Of a stretch of DNA of 64,000 bases, positions 37,943-47,086 are shown piece by piece. This DNA is from an uncultured Campylobacter sp. (lineage in GTDB: Bacteria > Campylobacterota > Campylobacteria > Campylobacterales > Campylobacteraceae). Where the stretch lies: positions 1 through 64,000 of the forward strand of contig NZ_CALHVM010000005.1 of the NCBI RefSeq assembly GCF_938039205.1, given 5' to 3'. The notes under the pieces were generated by a model, which searched no databases, was not told where the DNA came from, and saw only the letters and a program-made list of their open reading frames with translations. The position numbers and the translations under genes were made by a program. Each line of letters begins with the position of its first letter. The first letter of the stretch is position 1.

Positions 37943-37977
37943 TTCTTTAGCGGAAATTTAAAATTCGGAAGTCATCC

Positions 37978-39051
37978 ATGAAGATTATAGCGCTCGTATG
38001 CGCTCTGTTTATTTTCTCCTTCGCAAGCGACGTTAGCGCCACGGCTAGTCTCGACGTAAAAAGCTGCGCCTATAGCGAGCAAAACAAAACCATAGCCGTC
38101 TACGATGCCAAAAATTCGCTAAATATACTTAATCAAAAAGACTTAAAACCCATAAGCAAATTTGACTTTAAAACAGACGAGATAACCTCGCTAGCCTTTG
38201 ATGGCGTAAATTTATACGCAGGATTTGCTGGCGGCGAGATAGCTAAATTTAACGATGATTTTAGCTCTTTTGCCGGCATGCTAAATCTTTCAAATTTAAG
38301 CCTTGATACGCAGGTAACGCACCTTCACGTCGCAAACGGCAAAATTTACGCGGTCGTCAGCAAAGACACCTTTGTCGCATACGACGTTGCGTCAAAAAAG
38401 CTGATGCGCGCGAGTCTTGACGGCGCATACCATATCGCGACCTGTCAAATTTTAAACGACGCCGCACTGATAACTAGCTGGGATAGATCGGTTTTTACCG
38501 TAAATTTAAGCACCATGAAAGCAAAAAATCTAGGCAGATTAAAATCCGTAGCTCTGAGCGCGGCGGAGATAAAATCAGGCGTAATTTTCGGACTTGCTAG
38601 CGGCGAGATAGCTAGCCTCAAATTTGACGCCGAAGCAAATTTGACGCAAACAAATGGCAAAGACAACTCTAGCTCAAATTTAACCGCCGTCAAAAACGCG
38701 CAAAACAAAGCGGATCTAAATTTGACTAGCGGCAAAGCAAACGCAAATTTGATGAACTCTACAAATTTAGAAACAAAAAACTCGGCGAGCACAGAGACCA
38801 AAGCCGCCCCGAACCTAATCGTCCAAATTTACAAAATCTCAAATTCGCGCGTTAAAAGCCTGCTAGTCGTACAGGATAAAGTTTATATCGGGCTTGGAAA
38901 CGGCGAAATTTTACGAAGCGACGCCGAGTTTAAACAGATAGAAAAAATAGGCAAAAACTCAGACGCCGTGATAAAAATTTTTAACGACGAAGATAGCGTC
39001 ATAGCCGTTAGCATAAACGGCGAGATCCAAATTTGCAAGAAAAAATCTTAG
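37978..39051 (+). CDS. Periplasmic beta-propeller protein, first gene of the nos operon
   Basis: A 357-residue protein with a Sec signal peptide (1-16). Repeated short strands (KTIAVYDAKNSLNIL, GVNLYAGFAGGEIAKF, VVSKDTFVAYDVASKKLMRA, KVYIGLGNGEILRS) show a WD40/quinoprotein-like propeller, comparable in layout to NapL of epsilonproteobacterial nap operons. Residues about 218-282 are a low-complexity Asn/Thr/Ser/Ala insertion encoded by AAATTT-rich DNA. Two bacterial N-glycosylation sequons (EANLT, DLNLT) lie in it. The gene sits directly behind the nos promoter, 15 nt before nosZ, so a role in NosZ maturation or electron delivery is inferred. No known Nos protein was recognised in it. Confidence 0.75.
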   Translation: MKIIALVCALFIFSFASDVSATASLDVKSCAYSEQNKTIAVYDAKNSLNILNQKDLKPISKFDFKTDEITSLAFDGVNLYAGFAGGEIAKFNDDFSSFAGMLNLSNLSLDTQVTHLHVANGKIYAVVSKDTFVAYDVASKKLMRASLDGAYHIATCQILNDAALITSWDRSVFTVNLSTMKAKNLGRLKSVALSAAEIKSGVIFGLASGEIASLKFDAEANLTQTNGKDNSSSNLTAVKNAQNKADLNLTSGKANANLMNSTNLETKNSASTETKAAPNLIVQIYKISNSRVKSLLVVQDKVYIGLGNGEILRSDAEFKQIEKIGKNSDAVIKIFNDEDSVIAVSINGEIQICKKKS

Positions 39052-39066
39052 GAAAGGAGATTTTCA

Positions 39067-41661
39067 ATGAACAAACTACTTAGTTGCGGTATCGTTGCGG
39101 CTGCGGGCCTCGCGTTTTCCGTTAGCAGTGCGTGTGCATCGGATAGCGATTTGCAAGCTATCATGAAAGCGCGCGGACTAACGGAAAAAGACATCCTAGC
39201 GGCCGCTAAAACATATCAGCCAAGCGGTAAAAAAGACGACTACATCGTATTTTCCTCAGGAGGCCAAAGCGGACAGGTAATGGTTTACGGCGTGCCTTCA
39301 ATGAGGATTTACAAGTATATCGGCGTCTTTACGCCCGAGCCTTGGCAGGGATACGGCTACGACGAGGAGTCTAAAGCCATCCTAAAAAGCGGCGCCATCA
39401 GAGGCAAACAAATCACGTGGGGCGACACTCACCACCCTGCTTTAACCGAGAAAAACGGCGAATACGTCGGCGATTATCTTTTCATCAACGACAAAGCCAA
39501 CCCTCGCATCGCGGTTATAAATTTGCACGATTTCGAAACTACTCAAATCGTCGTTAATCCAATCGTAAAAAGCGAACACGGCGGCAGCTTCATCACTCCA
39601 AATAGCGAATACGTCATCGAAGCGGCGCAGTACGCGGCTCCGCTAGATAACGGCTACCACTCGATAGACGAGTACGAAAGCGCATACCGCGGCGCGGTAA
39701 CGTTTTGGAAATTTGACTATCCAAAAGGTAAGATAGACGAGAAAGCATCCTTCTCGCTCGAGCTTCCTCCGTACTGGCAGGACCTAAGCGACGCCGGTAA
39801 GGGCGAGAGTTTCGGTTGGGCGTTTACAAACTCGATAAACTCCGAGATGTATACGGGCGGTATCGAAAAGGGCTTGCCTCCGTTTGAAGCGGGCGCGAGC
39901 AGAAACGACACTGACTATTTGCACATTTATAACTGGCAAATTTTAGAAAAGCTAGCTCAGGATAAGAAAAACTACATGGAGATAAACGGTCATAGAGTAG
40001 TTACCATAGACGCCGCGGTTAAAGCCGGCGCGTTATTTTTGATCCCTGAGCCAAAGAGCCCGCACGGCGTAGACGTCACTCCTGACGGCCGCTATATCGT
40101 TATCGGCGGCAAGCTAGATACTCATGCGACGGTTTATGATTTTAAAAAGATCAAAAACCTAATCGATAAAAAAGAGTTTGCCGGCACCGATCCGTACGGC
40201 ATCCCTGTGCTTGATATGGCAAAGAGCTTGCAAGGACAAGTCGAACTTGGCCTTGGACCTCTGCACAACTCTTTTGACGAAAAAGACGGCATCATCTATA
40301 CCTCTCTTTACGTCGATAGCCAGATCGTGAAATGGGACTACAAAAATCTAAAAGTTCTAGATAGGATCAACGTCCACTACAACATCGGACACCTTGATAC
40401 TATGGAGGGAAAATCGTCAAAACCTAAGGGAAAATACGCTATCGCTCTTGATAAACTTTCGATCGATCGCTTTAACCCGGTCGGCCCTCTTCACCCGCAA
40501 AACCACCAGCTAATCGACATAGCCGGCTCAAAAATGGAGCTTTTATACGATATGCCGATACCTCTGGGCGAACCTCACGACGTAGTTTCGATCGCGGCTA
40601 GCAAGCTAAAACCGGCTACCACCTATGCCATGGGAACAAACTCTCGCACCGGTAAAGAAAGTCCGTTCGCAACTCTTGCCGGACAAGAAAGAGTCGAGCG
40701 CAACGGCAAAAACGTAACCGTCTATGCTACGATGATCAGAAGCCACATCAATCCTGAGCATATCGAGGTAAATAAAGGCGACAACGTAACCATCCACCTA
40801 ACCAACCTGGAGCGCGCCCAGGACGAGACTCACGGCTTTACCGTGGATCTTTATAACATCCACGCGTCTTTAGAGCCTGGTAAAACAGCGACCGTAAATT
40901 TCGTAGCGGACGAAGAGGGCGTATTCCCTTACTACTGCACAGAGTTTTGCTCTGCGCTGCACCTTGAGATGATGGGTTACTTGCTAGTTAAAGATCCGAA
41001 CAAAAAATACGAATCCGCCAAAGCAAGCAAGCTAAAAACCCTAAGTCCAGAAGCTCTAAAAGCCGAATACGATAAAGTAATCGCTACAAACAAAGCTACC
41101 GACGAAGTTATCCAAAGCGTCGTTACGTATTTAAAAGAGAAGCATTATGAAAAATATCCTAAGGTAAAAGAGCTAGTTACCGACGCTCTGGATCAGTACG
41201 GCAAAATCCCTGAAGTAAAAGCAAAAGCCGACGAAGCCTACAAAAAAGGCGACGTAAACGGCGCGATACTATGGGAGTACCAAGTATGGCAGTATATGGT
41301 TAAAACCGCGGACGTCGGCCTAAGAGCTAAAAACAATCTCGCTAAAGAGATCGCCACGCCTATGAGCCCGGCTGCCTCCAAAGGCGAGGAAGCCTATCTA
41401 AAAGGCGGTTGTAACGGCTGCCACGTCATCGGTCAGGTTAGCTCGGGTCCAGATCTAACCGGCGTTCTTTTGCGTCACGAAAACGGCGAGAAATGGGTGT
41501 TTGACTTTATCAAAGATCCGTCTAAATTTTACGGCGACGAGTATATCAAGTCTATGATCGATTACTTTAACCTAAGAATGCCTAATCAGCACATGAGCGA
41601 TCAAGAGATCAAAGATATCATCGAATACCTAAAATGGATCGACGAAAACGCAGGAATGTAA
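39067..41661 (+). CDS. nosZ: Cytochrome c-fused nitrous oxide reductase (clade II, Sec-exported)
   Basis: An 864-residue periplasmic enzyme reducing N2O to N2. The N-terminus is a Sec signal peptide (MNKLLSCGIVAAAGL, cut near ACASD), not a Tat signal. His residues for Cu-Z occur in GDTHHPALTE, SPHGVDVTPDGRY, LGPLHNSFDE and elsewhere through the propeller. The Cu-A motif YYCTEFCSALHLEMMGY is near residues 622-638. A C-terminal monohaem domain with GGCNGCH near 780 is typical of the epsilonproteobacterial cNosZ. AAAGGAG precedes the ATG. Confidence 0.97.
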   Translation: MNKLLSCGIVAAAGLAFSVSSACASDSDLQAIMKARGLTEKDILAAAKTYQPSGKKDDYIVFSSGGQSGQVMVYGVPSMRIYKYIGVFTPEPWQGYGYDEESKAILKSGAIRGKQITWGDTHHPALTEKNGEYVGDYLFINDKANPRIAVINLHDFETTQIVVNPIVKSEHGGSFITPNSEYVIEAAQYAAPLDNGYHSIDEYESAYRGAVTFWKFDYPKGKIDEKASFSLELPPYWQDLSDAGKGESFGWAFTNSINSEMYTGGIEKGLPPFEAGASRNDTDYLHIYNWQILEKLAQDKKNYMEINGHRVVTIDAAVKAGALFLIPEPKSPHGVDVTPDGRYIVIGGKLDTHATVYDFKKIKNLIDKKEFAGTDPYGIPVLDMAKSLQGQVELGLGPLHNSFDEKDGIIYTSLYVDSQIVKWDYKNLKVLDRINVHYNIGHLDTMEGKSSKPKGKYAIALDKLSIDRFNPVGPLHPQNHQLIDIAGSKMELLYDMPIPLGEPHDVVSIAASKLKPATTYAMGTNSRTGKESPFATLAGQERVERNGKNVTVYATMIRSHINPEHIEVNKGDNVTIHLTNLERAQDETHGFTVDLYNIHASLEPGKTATVNFVADEEGVFPYYCTEFCSALHLEMMGYLLVKDPNKKYESAKASKLKTLSPEALKAEYDKVIATNKATDEVIQSVVTYLKEKHYEKYPKVKELVTDALDQYGKIPEVKAKADEAYKKGDVNGAILWEYQVWQYMVKTADVGLRAKNNLAKEIATPMSPAASKGEEAYLKGGCNGCHVIGQVSSGPDLTGVLLRHENGEKWVFDFIKDPSKFYGDEYIKSMIDYFNLRMPNQHMSDQEIKDIIEYLKWIDENAGM

Positions 41662-41670
41662 TCAAAATTT

Positions 41671-41736
41671 GATTCGGGCTTAGCGGTCCGAATCAGTACG
41701 CTAAATTTGAGGCTCGGCGTGCGTAACCCGAGCCTC
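41671..41736 (+). other. Two stem-loops between nosZ and nosB
   Basis: Stem 1: GATTCGG (41671-41677) with CCGAATC (41688-41694). Stem 2: GAGGCTCGG (41709-41717) with CCGAGCCTC (41728-41736). Neither has a T-run. They probably protect the nosZ 3' end or limit read-through so that nosZ message exceeds that of the accessory genes. Confidence 0.65.
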
Positions 41737-41796
41737 CTGCGTTAAATTTAAAAAGCGTTTTGCGAAAAATTTTTTAAATTTAATAAAGGAGAAACG

Positions 41797-42558
41797 ATGA
41801 AGAAGTATCAAATTTACACTATTATCGCGTTAGTCTTGATGACCGTTTGTTTTACGATCCCGGTTCTTGGATGGTTCGGCGCGAAGGCTAAAATCGCCGC
41901 AGGCGAGCCGCTTGCCGGATATTCGTATAAAATTTACGACCTTTACACCTCGTTTCAGTACAAAAATCACTTGATGCCAGACGACGTAAAAGCCAGCCTG
42001 CAAAAAGCGATCGAGCAAAAAGCCGAGATCGGCACGCCGTCTTTTCCTATCTGGTACGTCGCGCTTGAAGCGCCAAACTATCCAAAAGATGCCTTTCCGG
42101 ACGGCATTCCCGTTTATTTCCACGTTGACGGATACGGCGGCGACGTGCACGAGATGAACACCATAAACCACTACATCGGCATGTATCCGATGGAACACGG
42201 CGGCAACGTCGAGCGCGCGATTGCGCCTTATTATCTGCTTATTTCCACGCTTTGTATGCTAGCCTTTTTATACTACGACGGCAAATTTAACTCCCTACTC
42301 ATGGTGCTTCCGACCATAGCTCCGCTGCTTTTCATGGGCGCGTTTGCGGGCTGGCTATACTGGTACGGACACAATATGCAAGAGTGGGGCGCGTTTAAGA
42401 TCAAACCGTTTATGCCGACCGTGCTTGGCGACGGCAAGGTCGCGCAGTTTACGACGCACTCGTATCCTAGCATAGGATTTTGGGTGATGATGGCTATGAG
42501 TGCGCTTTGTATCCTAGCCGTATTTTCAAAGAAAAAAGAGCTCAAAGACGCGAAATGA
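41797..42558 (+). CDS. nosB: NosB, integral membrane protein of the epsilonproteobacterial nos operon
   Basis: A 253-residue membrane protein. One N-terminal helix (about 5-27) is followed by a periplasmic loop of about 110 residues with many Tyr and Pro, then three or four helices (LLISTLCMLAFLYY, LLMVLPTIAPLLFMGAFAG, IGFWVMMAMSALCILAVF). The order nosZ-B-D-G-C1-C2-H-F-Y is that described for Wolinella succinogenes. Its function is not established. Its stop overlaps the nosD start (ATGA). Confidence 0.85.
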   Translation: MKKYQIYTIIALVLMTVCFTIPVLGWFGAKAKIAAGEPLAGYSYKIYDLYTSFQYKNHLMPDDVKASLQKAIEQKAEIGTPSFPIWYVALEAPNYPKDAFPDGIPVYFHVDGYGGDVHEMNTINHYIGMYPMEHGGNVERAIAPYYLLISTLCMLAFLYYDGKFNSLLMVLPTIAPLLFMGAFAGWLYWYGHNMQEWGAFKIKPFMPTVLGDGKVAQFTTHSYPSIGFWVMMAMSALCILAVFSKKKELKDAK

Positions 42559-43790
42559 AATTTAAGCTTTTGCTCTTTTGCGCGCTAAATTTGACGGCCT
42601 TGGCCGGTCCGCTGCAAGACGCTATAAACGCCGCCGAACCGGGCGACATCTTGCGCCTAAACGACGGCCTTTACGAAGGAAATATAATCGTAGATAAACC
42701 GCTAACGATAATAGGCAAAGGCGAGAACGCCGTGATACGAGGCGACCGCAAATCAAGCGTGATAAAAGTAACGGCAAAAAACGTCAAGCTCATAAATTTA
42801 AACATCGAAGGCAGCGGCACGAGTCAAATGAACCTAGACGCGGGCATAAGTTGCGCAAAGGGCAATAATATTTTAGTCGAGAAAAACCGCTTTAAAGACG
42901 TGCTTTTTGGTATCGAGCTATCAGAATGCAACCAGGCCGTGATAAGAGATAACAACATCACCTCAAAAGATGGATTTGACGTGCCTAGACGCGGCGACGC
43001 CGTGCGCGCGTGGTATTCGCACGAAAATTTGATCGAGCGCAACTACGTCTATAACAGCCGCGACATCGTGGCGTGGTTTTCCAGCAACAACATAATCCGC
43101 AAAAATTTCGGCAAAAACAACCGCTACGCCGTGCATACGATGTACTCTACGGGTAACCTCATCGAGGATAACGAATTTAGCGGCGGCGCGGTGGGGATGT
43201 ATTTTATGTTTTCAACAAATTCCCTCGTGCGCCGAAACGTGATAATCAACTCAAACGGAGCATTCGGCGTGGGTATCGCGCTAAAAGATACCTCGGGCTT
43301 TACCGTGAGCGAAAATACCTTTTTATATAACTCGCGCGGCATCTACTCCGACCGCTCGCCGCTAAATCCGGGCGCCGTAAATTTGATCGAAAACAATCAA
43401 ATTTTATACAACGTCATCGGGCTGCAAATGCACGCGACGCAGGAAAAAAGCGTGTTTAAGGGCAATGATTTTATCGGAAACATGGAAACGGCTATCAACG
43501 ACACTCCGGGCTCAAAGATCGAGCTAAACGAGTGGAGCGGTAATTATTTCGACGAATACGAAGGACTCGACGTCGATAGAGACGGCATCGGCGATACGCC
43601 ATACTTGCACTTCGTTTACGCCGACAAGCTTTGGCAGTATTATCCGGCCCTACGCTTTTTCTACGGCTCCACCGTGATTAGCGGGCTAAATTTCCTAGCT
43701 AAACTTGCCCCCTTTTCCGAGCCGCTTAAGCTTTTAGAGGACGACTCTCCTAAAATGCGCCCAAACAACGCTCAAAAGGCAACGCTATGA
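42555..43790 (+). CDS. nosD: NosD, periplasmic right-handed beta-helix protein for Cu-Z assembly
   Basis: A 411-residue protein with signal peptide (MKFKLLLFCALNLTALA). From residue 60 on it shows repeating coils of about 22 residues with N/I/V spacing (LINLNIEGSGTS, NNILVEKNRFKDV, CNQAVIRDNNITS), the CASH/NosD parallel beta-helix. NosD with the ABC pair NosF-NosY delivers sulfur or copper for the Cu-Z centre. The start chosen is the ATG overlapping the nosB stop; the longer upstream frame lies inside nosB. Confidence 0.94.
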   Translation: MKFKLLLFCALNLTALAGPLQDAINAAEPGDILRLNDGLYEGNIIVDKPLTIIGKGENAVIRGDRKSSVIKVTAKNVKLINLNIEGSGTSQMNLDAGISCAKGNNILVEKNRFKDVLFGIELSECNQAVIRDNNITSKDGFDVPRRGDAVRAWYSHENLIERNYVYNSRDIVAWFSSNNIIRKNFGKNNRYAVHTMYSTGNLIEDNEFSGGAVGMYFMFSTNSLVRRNVIINSNGAFGVGIALKDTSGFTVSENTFLYNSRGIYSDRSPLNPGAVNLIENNQILYNVIGLQMHATQEKSVFKGNDFIGNMETAINDTPGSKIELNEWSGNYFDEYEGLDVDRDGIGDTPYLHFVYADKLWQYYPALRFFYGSTVISGLNFLAKLAPFSEPLKLLEDDSPKMRPNNAQKATL

Positions 43791-44467
43791 ATAGACGAAA
43801 TTTTATCGCACTAACGGCAGGCGCGGCGGCCGCAGGCTACGGCATCGGATATTTTTTACCCAAAACGCGCGCGGACGAGCTTTTTTTGCGGCCTCCGGGT
43901 GCGGTTAAAAATTTCGAATCACTCTGCATAAAATGCGGCCAGTGCGTGCAGGTCTGTCCGTATCACAGCATCGAGCTACTAGATATAACGCAGGGCTACT
44001 CAAACGGCACGTCCTATATCGACGCGCACGAGCGAGGCTGCTATCTGTGCGACCTTTTTCCTTGTGTTTTGGCCTGTCCTAGCGGCGCGCTAGATCACGC
44101 TACGACGCAGATCAGCGACGTAAAGATGGGCGTGGGCGTGCTGCGAGGACGCGAGGCCTGTCTAGCGTACAAAAACGAAAACGTAAATTTAAACGGCATT
44201 ACGAAAATGCTTGAGCGTAAAATTTACAACGACCGCGAGCAAGCCGTAAAAGACGCCGTCCAAAATAGCGTGGACAAGCCCTGTGATCTATGCGTGAGCC
44301 TCTGTCCGGTCGGAGACGTCGCCATAGCGATGGCTAAAAGCGACGGGCGAAATTTGCCCGAATTTAAACAAGGTTGCGTCGGATGCGGCGTGTGCGCCGA
44401 GGTTTGCCCGGTGCAAATCATCGACATCGCGCCAAACCGCGGCTATGAAGAAATTTACAAAGGATAA
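43787..44467 (+). CDS. nosG: NosG, NapG-like periplasmic 4Fe-4S ferredoxin
   Basis: A 226-residue Fe-S protein with a twin-arginine signal (NRRNFIALTAGAAAAGYG). Four cluster motifs follow: CIKCGQCVQVCP (about 48), CYLCDLFPCVLACP (about 85), CDLCVSLCP (about 165) and CVGCGVCAEVCP (about 198). With NosH it is thought to form a menaquinol dehydrogenase passing electrons to NosC1/C2, replacing NosR. It overlaps nosD by 4 nt. Confidence 0.94.
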   Translation: MNRRNFIALTAGAAAAGYGIGYFLPKTRADELFLRPPGAVKNFESLCIKCGQCVQVCPYHSIELLDITQGYSNGTSYIDAHERGCYLCDLFPCVLACPSGALDHATTQISDVKMGVGVLRGREACLAYKNENVNLNGITKMLERKIYNDREQAVKDAVQNSVDKPCDLCVSLCPVGDVAIAMAKSDGRNLPEFKQGCVGCGVCAEVCPVQIIDIAPNRGYEEIYKG

Positions 44468-44469
44468 AA

Positions 44470-45042
44470 ATGAGAAATAAAATTTTAGGCTGTCTCGTCG
44501 CCCTCGCTGCTGCCATGCTGATAACGGGCTGCGAAAGCAAAGATGATAAAAAAAGCGCGACGCAAGCGGCAAAAACGCAAGCGACGCCCGCCGCCGCAGG
44601 CATGATAGAGACGCAAAAAGCGGACTCAAACGCAACCGCGCAAAAAGACTACGATCAGTTTATGACCTACGATATAAACGGCAAAAAGAGAGTCAAATTT
44701 GGCCTGGACGACGAGGAAAGCGAAACTAGCCGCTCGGTAGGCGCACTAGCGATGGTGCGAAGCCCGCTGCAAAGCATAAATTTAAAACTCATCAAAGGGC
44801 GGCTTAGCAAGGACTTTATCGTAAAATGCTCCGCCTGTCACGATGACTACGCCAACGGTATCATCGGCCCGTCGCTGCTAAATAAAACCTCGGATCAAAT
44901 TTACGACATGATCGCCGCATATAAGAGCAAGCAAAAGGCAAATCCGCTGATGAAAGACCTAGTCCAAACCCTAGACGAGGCGCAAATCCGCGCCCTAGCA
45001 AATGAAATCAGCGAATTTAACGAGCAATTTAGAAAAAAATAG
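44470..45042 (+). CDS. nosC1: NosC1, monohaem c-type cytochrome lipoprotein
   Basis: A 190-residue cytochrome. The N-terminus ends in a lipobox (MLITGC), so the mature protein is likely anchored by lipid. A charged linker of about 90 residues precedes the haem motif CSACH near residue 118, and IIGPSLLNK is the axial-ligand region. It is probably an electron carrier between the NosGH menaquinol dehydrogenase and NosZ. Confidence 0.9.
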   Translation: MRNKILGCLVALAAAMLITGCESKDDKKSATQAAKTQATPAAAGMIETQKADSNATAQKDYDQFMTYDINGKKRVKFGLDDEESETSRSVGALAMVRSPLQSINLKLIKGRLSKDFIVKCSACHDDYANGIIGPSLLNKTSDQIYDMIAAYKSKQKANPLMKDLVQTLDEAQIRALANEISEFNEQFRKK

Positions 45043-45051
45043 GAGGCTAAA

Positions 45052-45507
45052 ATGGGAAAGAAAATAGCGATAATCTTTGGAGTTTTGGTACTTGCGCTCA
45101 TGGTTTTTATGCTAACTAGTCAGCCCTCAGCACCCATAAAGGACGCTAGCAGGCCCGAGCTAAAGCCGGCGCAGCAAACGCAGCCAAAGGTCGTAAACGA
45201 AGAGCTAAATTTGCAAGATAGCGAAGAGATCAAAAAGATAAAACAGCTACAAAACAGCGTCGCAAATCAGCCTAGCGACGGCGTTAGCAAGCGATACCTG
45301 ACCTCCTGCGCGCCTTGTCACGGAGCAAACGGCAAGGGCATAATGGCGCCTAGTATCGCAGGAAAAAGCAAGGACGAAATCCTAGCTTCGCTAAAAAACT
45401 ACAAAGAGGGCAAGGTGCCAAATAGCCTGATGAAGGGGCTTCTTACGAACGTATCAGACGAGGATTTAGGCTTGCTAGCGGATGAAATTTCAAAATTTAA
45501 AGAGTAG
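45052..45507 (+). CDS. nosC2: NosC2, monohaem c-type cytochrome, membrane anchored
   Basis: A 151-residue cytochrome with one uncleaved N-terminal helix (about 4-22), a Pro/Gln-rich linker, and haem motif CAPCH near residue 84 with GIMAPSIAGKS after it. The haem domain is close to that of NosC1, which points to an old duplication. It starts 9 nt after nosC1 with AGGAG upstream. Confidence 0.9.
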   Translation: MGKKIAIIFGVLVLALMVFMLTSQPSAPIKDASRPELKPAQQTQPKVVNEELNLQDSEEIKKIKQLQNSVANQPSDGVSKRYLTSCAPCHGANGKGIMAPSIAGKSKDEILASLKNYKEGKVPNSLMKGLLTNVSDEDLGLLADEISKFKE

Positions 45508-45510
45508 AAA

Positions 45511-46416
45511 ATGGACAAGTACGCCACGCGCTGCACGGTCGCCAAAGTCCCGTTTCCAAGCACGCTCACGGTAAAAAACGCCGAGGGCAAAAAGCGCCTT
45601 AGCATCCGCGCTTGGCGGCTCATGACGATCGCGCTAGTGCATATTTTGTTCGTGCTTTCTTACCGCGCGGATATTCAAATTTTAGAAGGCGACATCAGCG
45701 GATCAAGGATCCTAGGCTTTCATTTGACCGACGCTTTTATGAGCTTTCAGGTATTTGCCGCGACGCACGAGTTTCCGATAAATTTGATCATCGGCACGGC
45801 TACGATTTTGCTTTTTTACGCGCTCGTGGGCGGGCGAGCTTTTTGCGGCTGGGTGTGTCCTTATACCTTTTTGGGCGAGATCGGCGAGAAAATCCACGAA
45901 AATTTAGCCGCCAAAAAGATAATCAAACGCCGCGAGTTCGATCCCAAATGGCGCTACGTCTTTACCGCGCTTTTTATCGCGATGAGTTTTGCTAGCTCGC
46001 AGCTCGTGTTTGAGATTTTTAGCGTAACAGGCATAGTATCGCGCTTTATTATTTACGGTTATTTTCACGCGATTTGGTTTGCCCTTTTCGTGCTTTTAGT
46101 CGAGATTTTCTACTCCCGCAGAGGCTGGTGCCGCTACGTCTGTCCCATCGGCGCGACCTACTCACTGCTAACCCGCACCAATGCCGTCAAAGTTAGCTGG
46201 AATAAAGAGCGCTGCGACCACTGTTTAGTCTGTATAGATACCTGTCTCGTGCCGCACGTGCTAGAGATCACGAAGAAAAATGCTAAAACAGGCGACGACG
46301 AAAATAAAAAAGAATTTCGTCTCGTGGGCGGCGACTGCACGCTTTGCGGGCGCTGTATCGACGTGTGTCACCACGACGCGCTGAAATTTGACAACGGCTT
46401 TAAAAAGCTCATCTAA
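45511..46416 (+). CDS. nosH: NosH, NapH-like membrane 4Fe-4S protein
   Basis: A 301-residue integral membrane protein with four or five helices. Two cytoplasmic CxxxCP motifs (CGWVCPYTFLGE near 113, CRYVCPIGATYSL near 208) and two C-terminal 4Fe-4S motifs (CDHCLVCIDTC near 234, CTLCGRCIDVC near 274) match NapH. It would oxidise menaquinol and hand electrons to NosG. It starts 3 nt after nosC2. Confidence 0.94.
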   Translation: MDKYATRCTVAKVPFPSTLTVKNAEGKKRLSIRAWRLMTIALVHILFVLSYRADIQILEGDISGSRILGFHLTDAFMSFQVFAATHEFPINLIIGTATILLFYALVGGRAFCGWVCPYTFLGEIGEKIHENLAAKKIIKRREFDPKWRYVFTALFIAMSFASSQLVFEIFSVTGIVSRFIIYGYFHAIWFALFVLLVEIFYSRRGWCRYVCPIGATYSLLTRTNAVKVSWNKERCDHCLVCIDTCLVPHVLEITKKNAKTGDDENKKEFRLVGGDCTLCGRCIDVCHHDALKFDNGFKKLI

Positions 46417-46426
46417 AAGGATAAAT

Positions 46427-47086
46427 TTGATAATCTTAAAAGACATCACAAAGGCTTTTGGCTCGCAAAAGATACTGCAAAACATAAATTTGAGCATAGA
46501 AAAGGGGCAAAAAACGGTCGTGCTAGGACAAAACGGCGCCGGCAAAAGCTCGCTGATGCGCATAATCCTGGGCGAATTTAAACCAAACAGCGGCGAGGTG
46601 CGAGTAAACGGCTTTGACCCATTTACCGCGCGCAAAGAAGCCCTTAGCGTGATATCTTTCGTCCCGCAAACGCCGCCGCCGCTTAAATTTAACCTAAAGG
46701 AGCTTTGCGAGTTCGTCTGCAAAAGCTCGGGCGTAACGCAGGAAAACATAGAGAAATTTTGCGAAAAAATGGAGCTTGATCTAAAAGGAAACTTTCACAA
46801 GCCCTTTTACAAACTCTCGGGCGGTATGAAGCAAAAAATGCTAATCGCAATCGCCTTTGCTAAAAATACCGAGGCTATGATGTTTGACGAGCCCACGGCA
46901 AATTTAGACCCGAAAGCCAGGCGAAATTTTATGGATCTACTGGGCGAGTTCGCGCGAGAAAAGACGCTGGTTTTCATCTCGCACAGGCTTGATGAGGTGC
47001 AAGGCATATCAAACCGCTACGTCGAGATGGATCTGGGGCAAATCGTAAAAGACGAGCTAATCTCTCAAGGAGGCGCGCATGCGTAA
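46427..47086 (+). CDS. nosF: NosF, ABC transporter ATP-binding protein
   Basis: A 219-residue ATPase. Walker A GQNGAGKSS is near residue 34, the signature LSGGMKQKM near 131, Walker B AMMFDEPTANLDP near 151, and the switch His in FISHRLDE near 185. The start is taken as TTG at 46427, 6 nt after AAAGG; an earlier TTG would lie inside nosH. NosF powers NosY and NosD for Cu-Z assembly. Confidence 0.93.
   Translation: MIILKDITKAFGSQKILQNINLSIEKGQKTVVLGQNGAGKSSLMRIILGEFKPNSGEVRVNGFDPFTARKEALSVISFVPQTPPPLKFNLKELCEFVCKSSGVTQENIEKFCEKMELDLKGNFHKPFYKLSGGMKQKMLIAIAFAKNTEAMMFDEPTANLDPKARRNFMDLLGEFAREKTLVFISHRLDEVQGISNRYVEMDLGQIVKDELISQGGAHA

Noticed and set aside
42480..42554. Longer nosD with 25 extra N-terminal residues
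   Set aside because: The extension lies inside nosB; the inner ATG gives a good signal peptide and the usual ATGA overlap.
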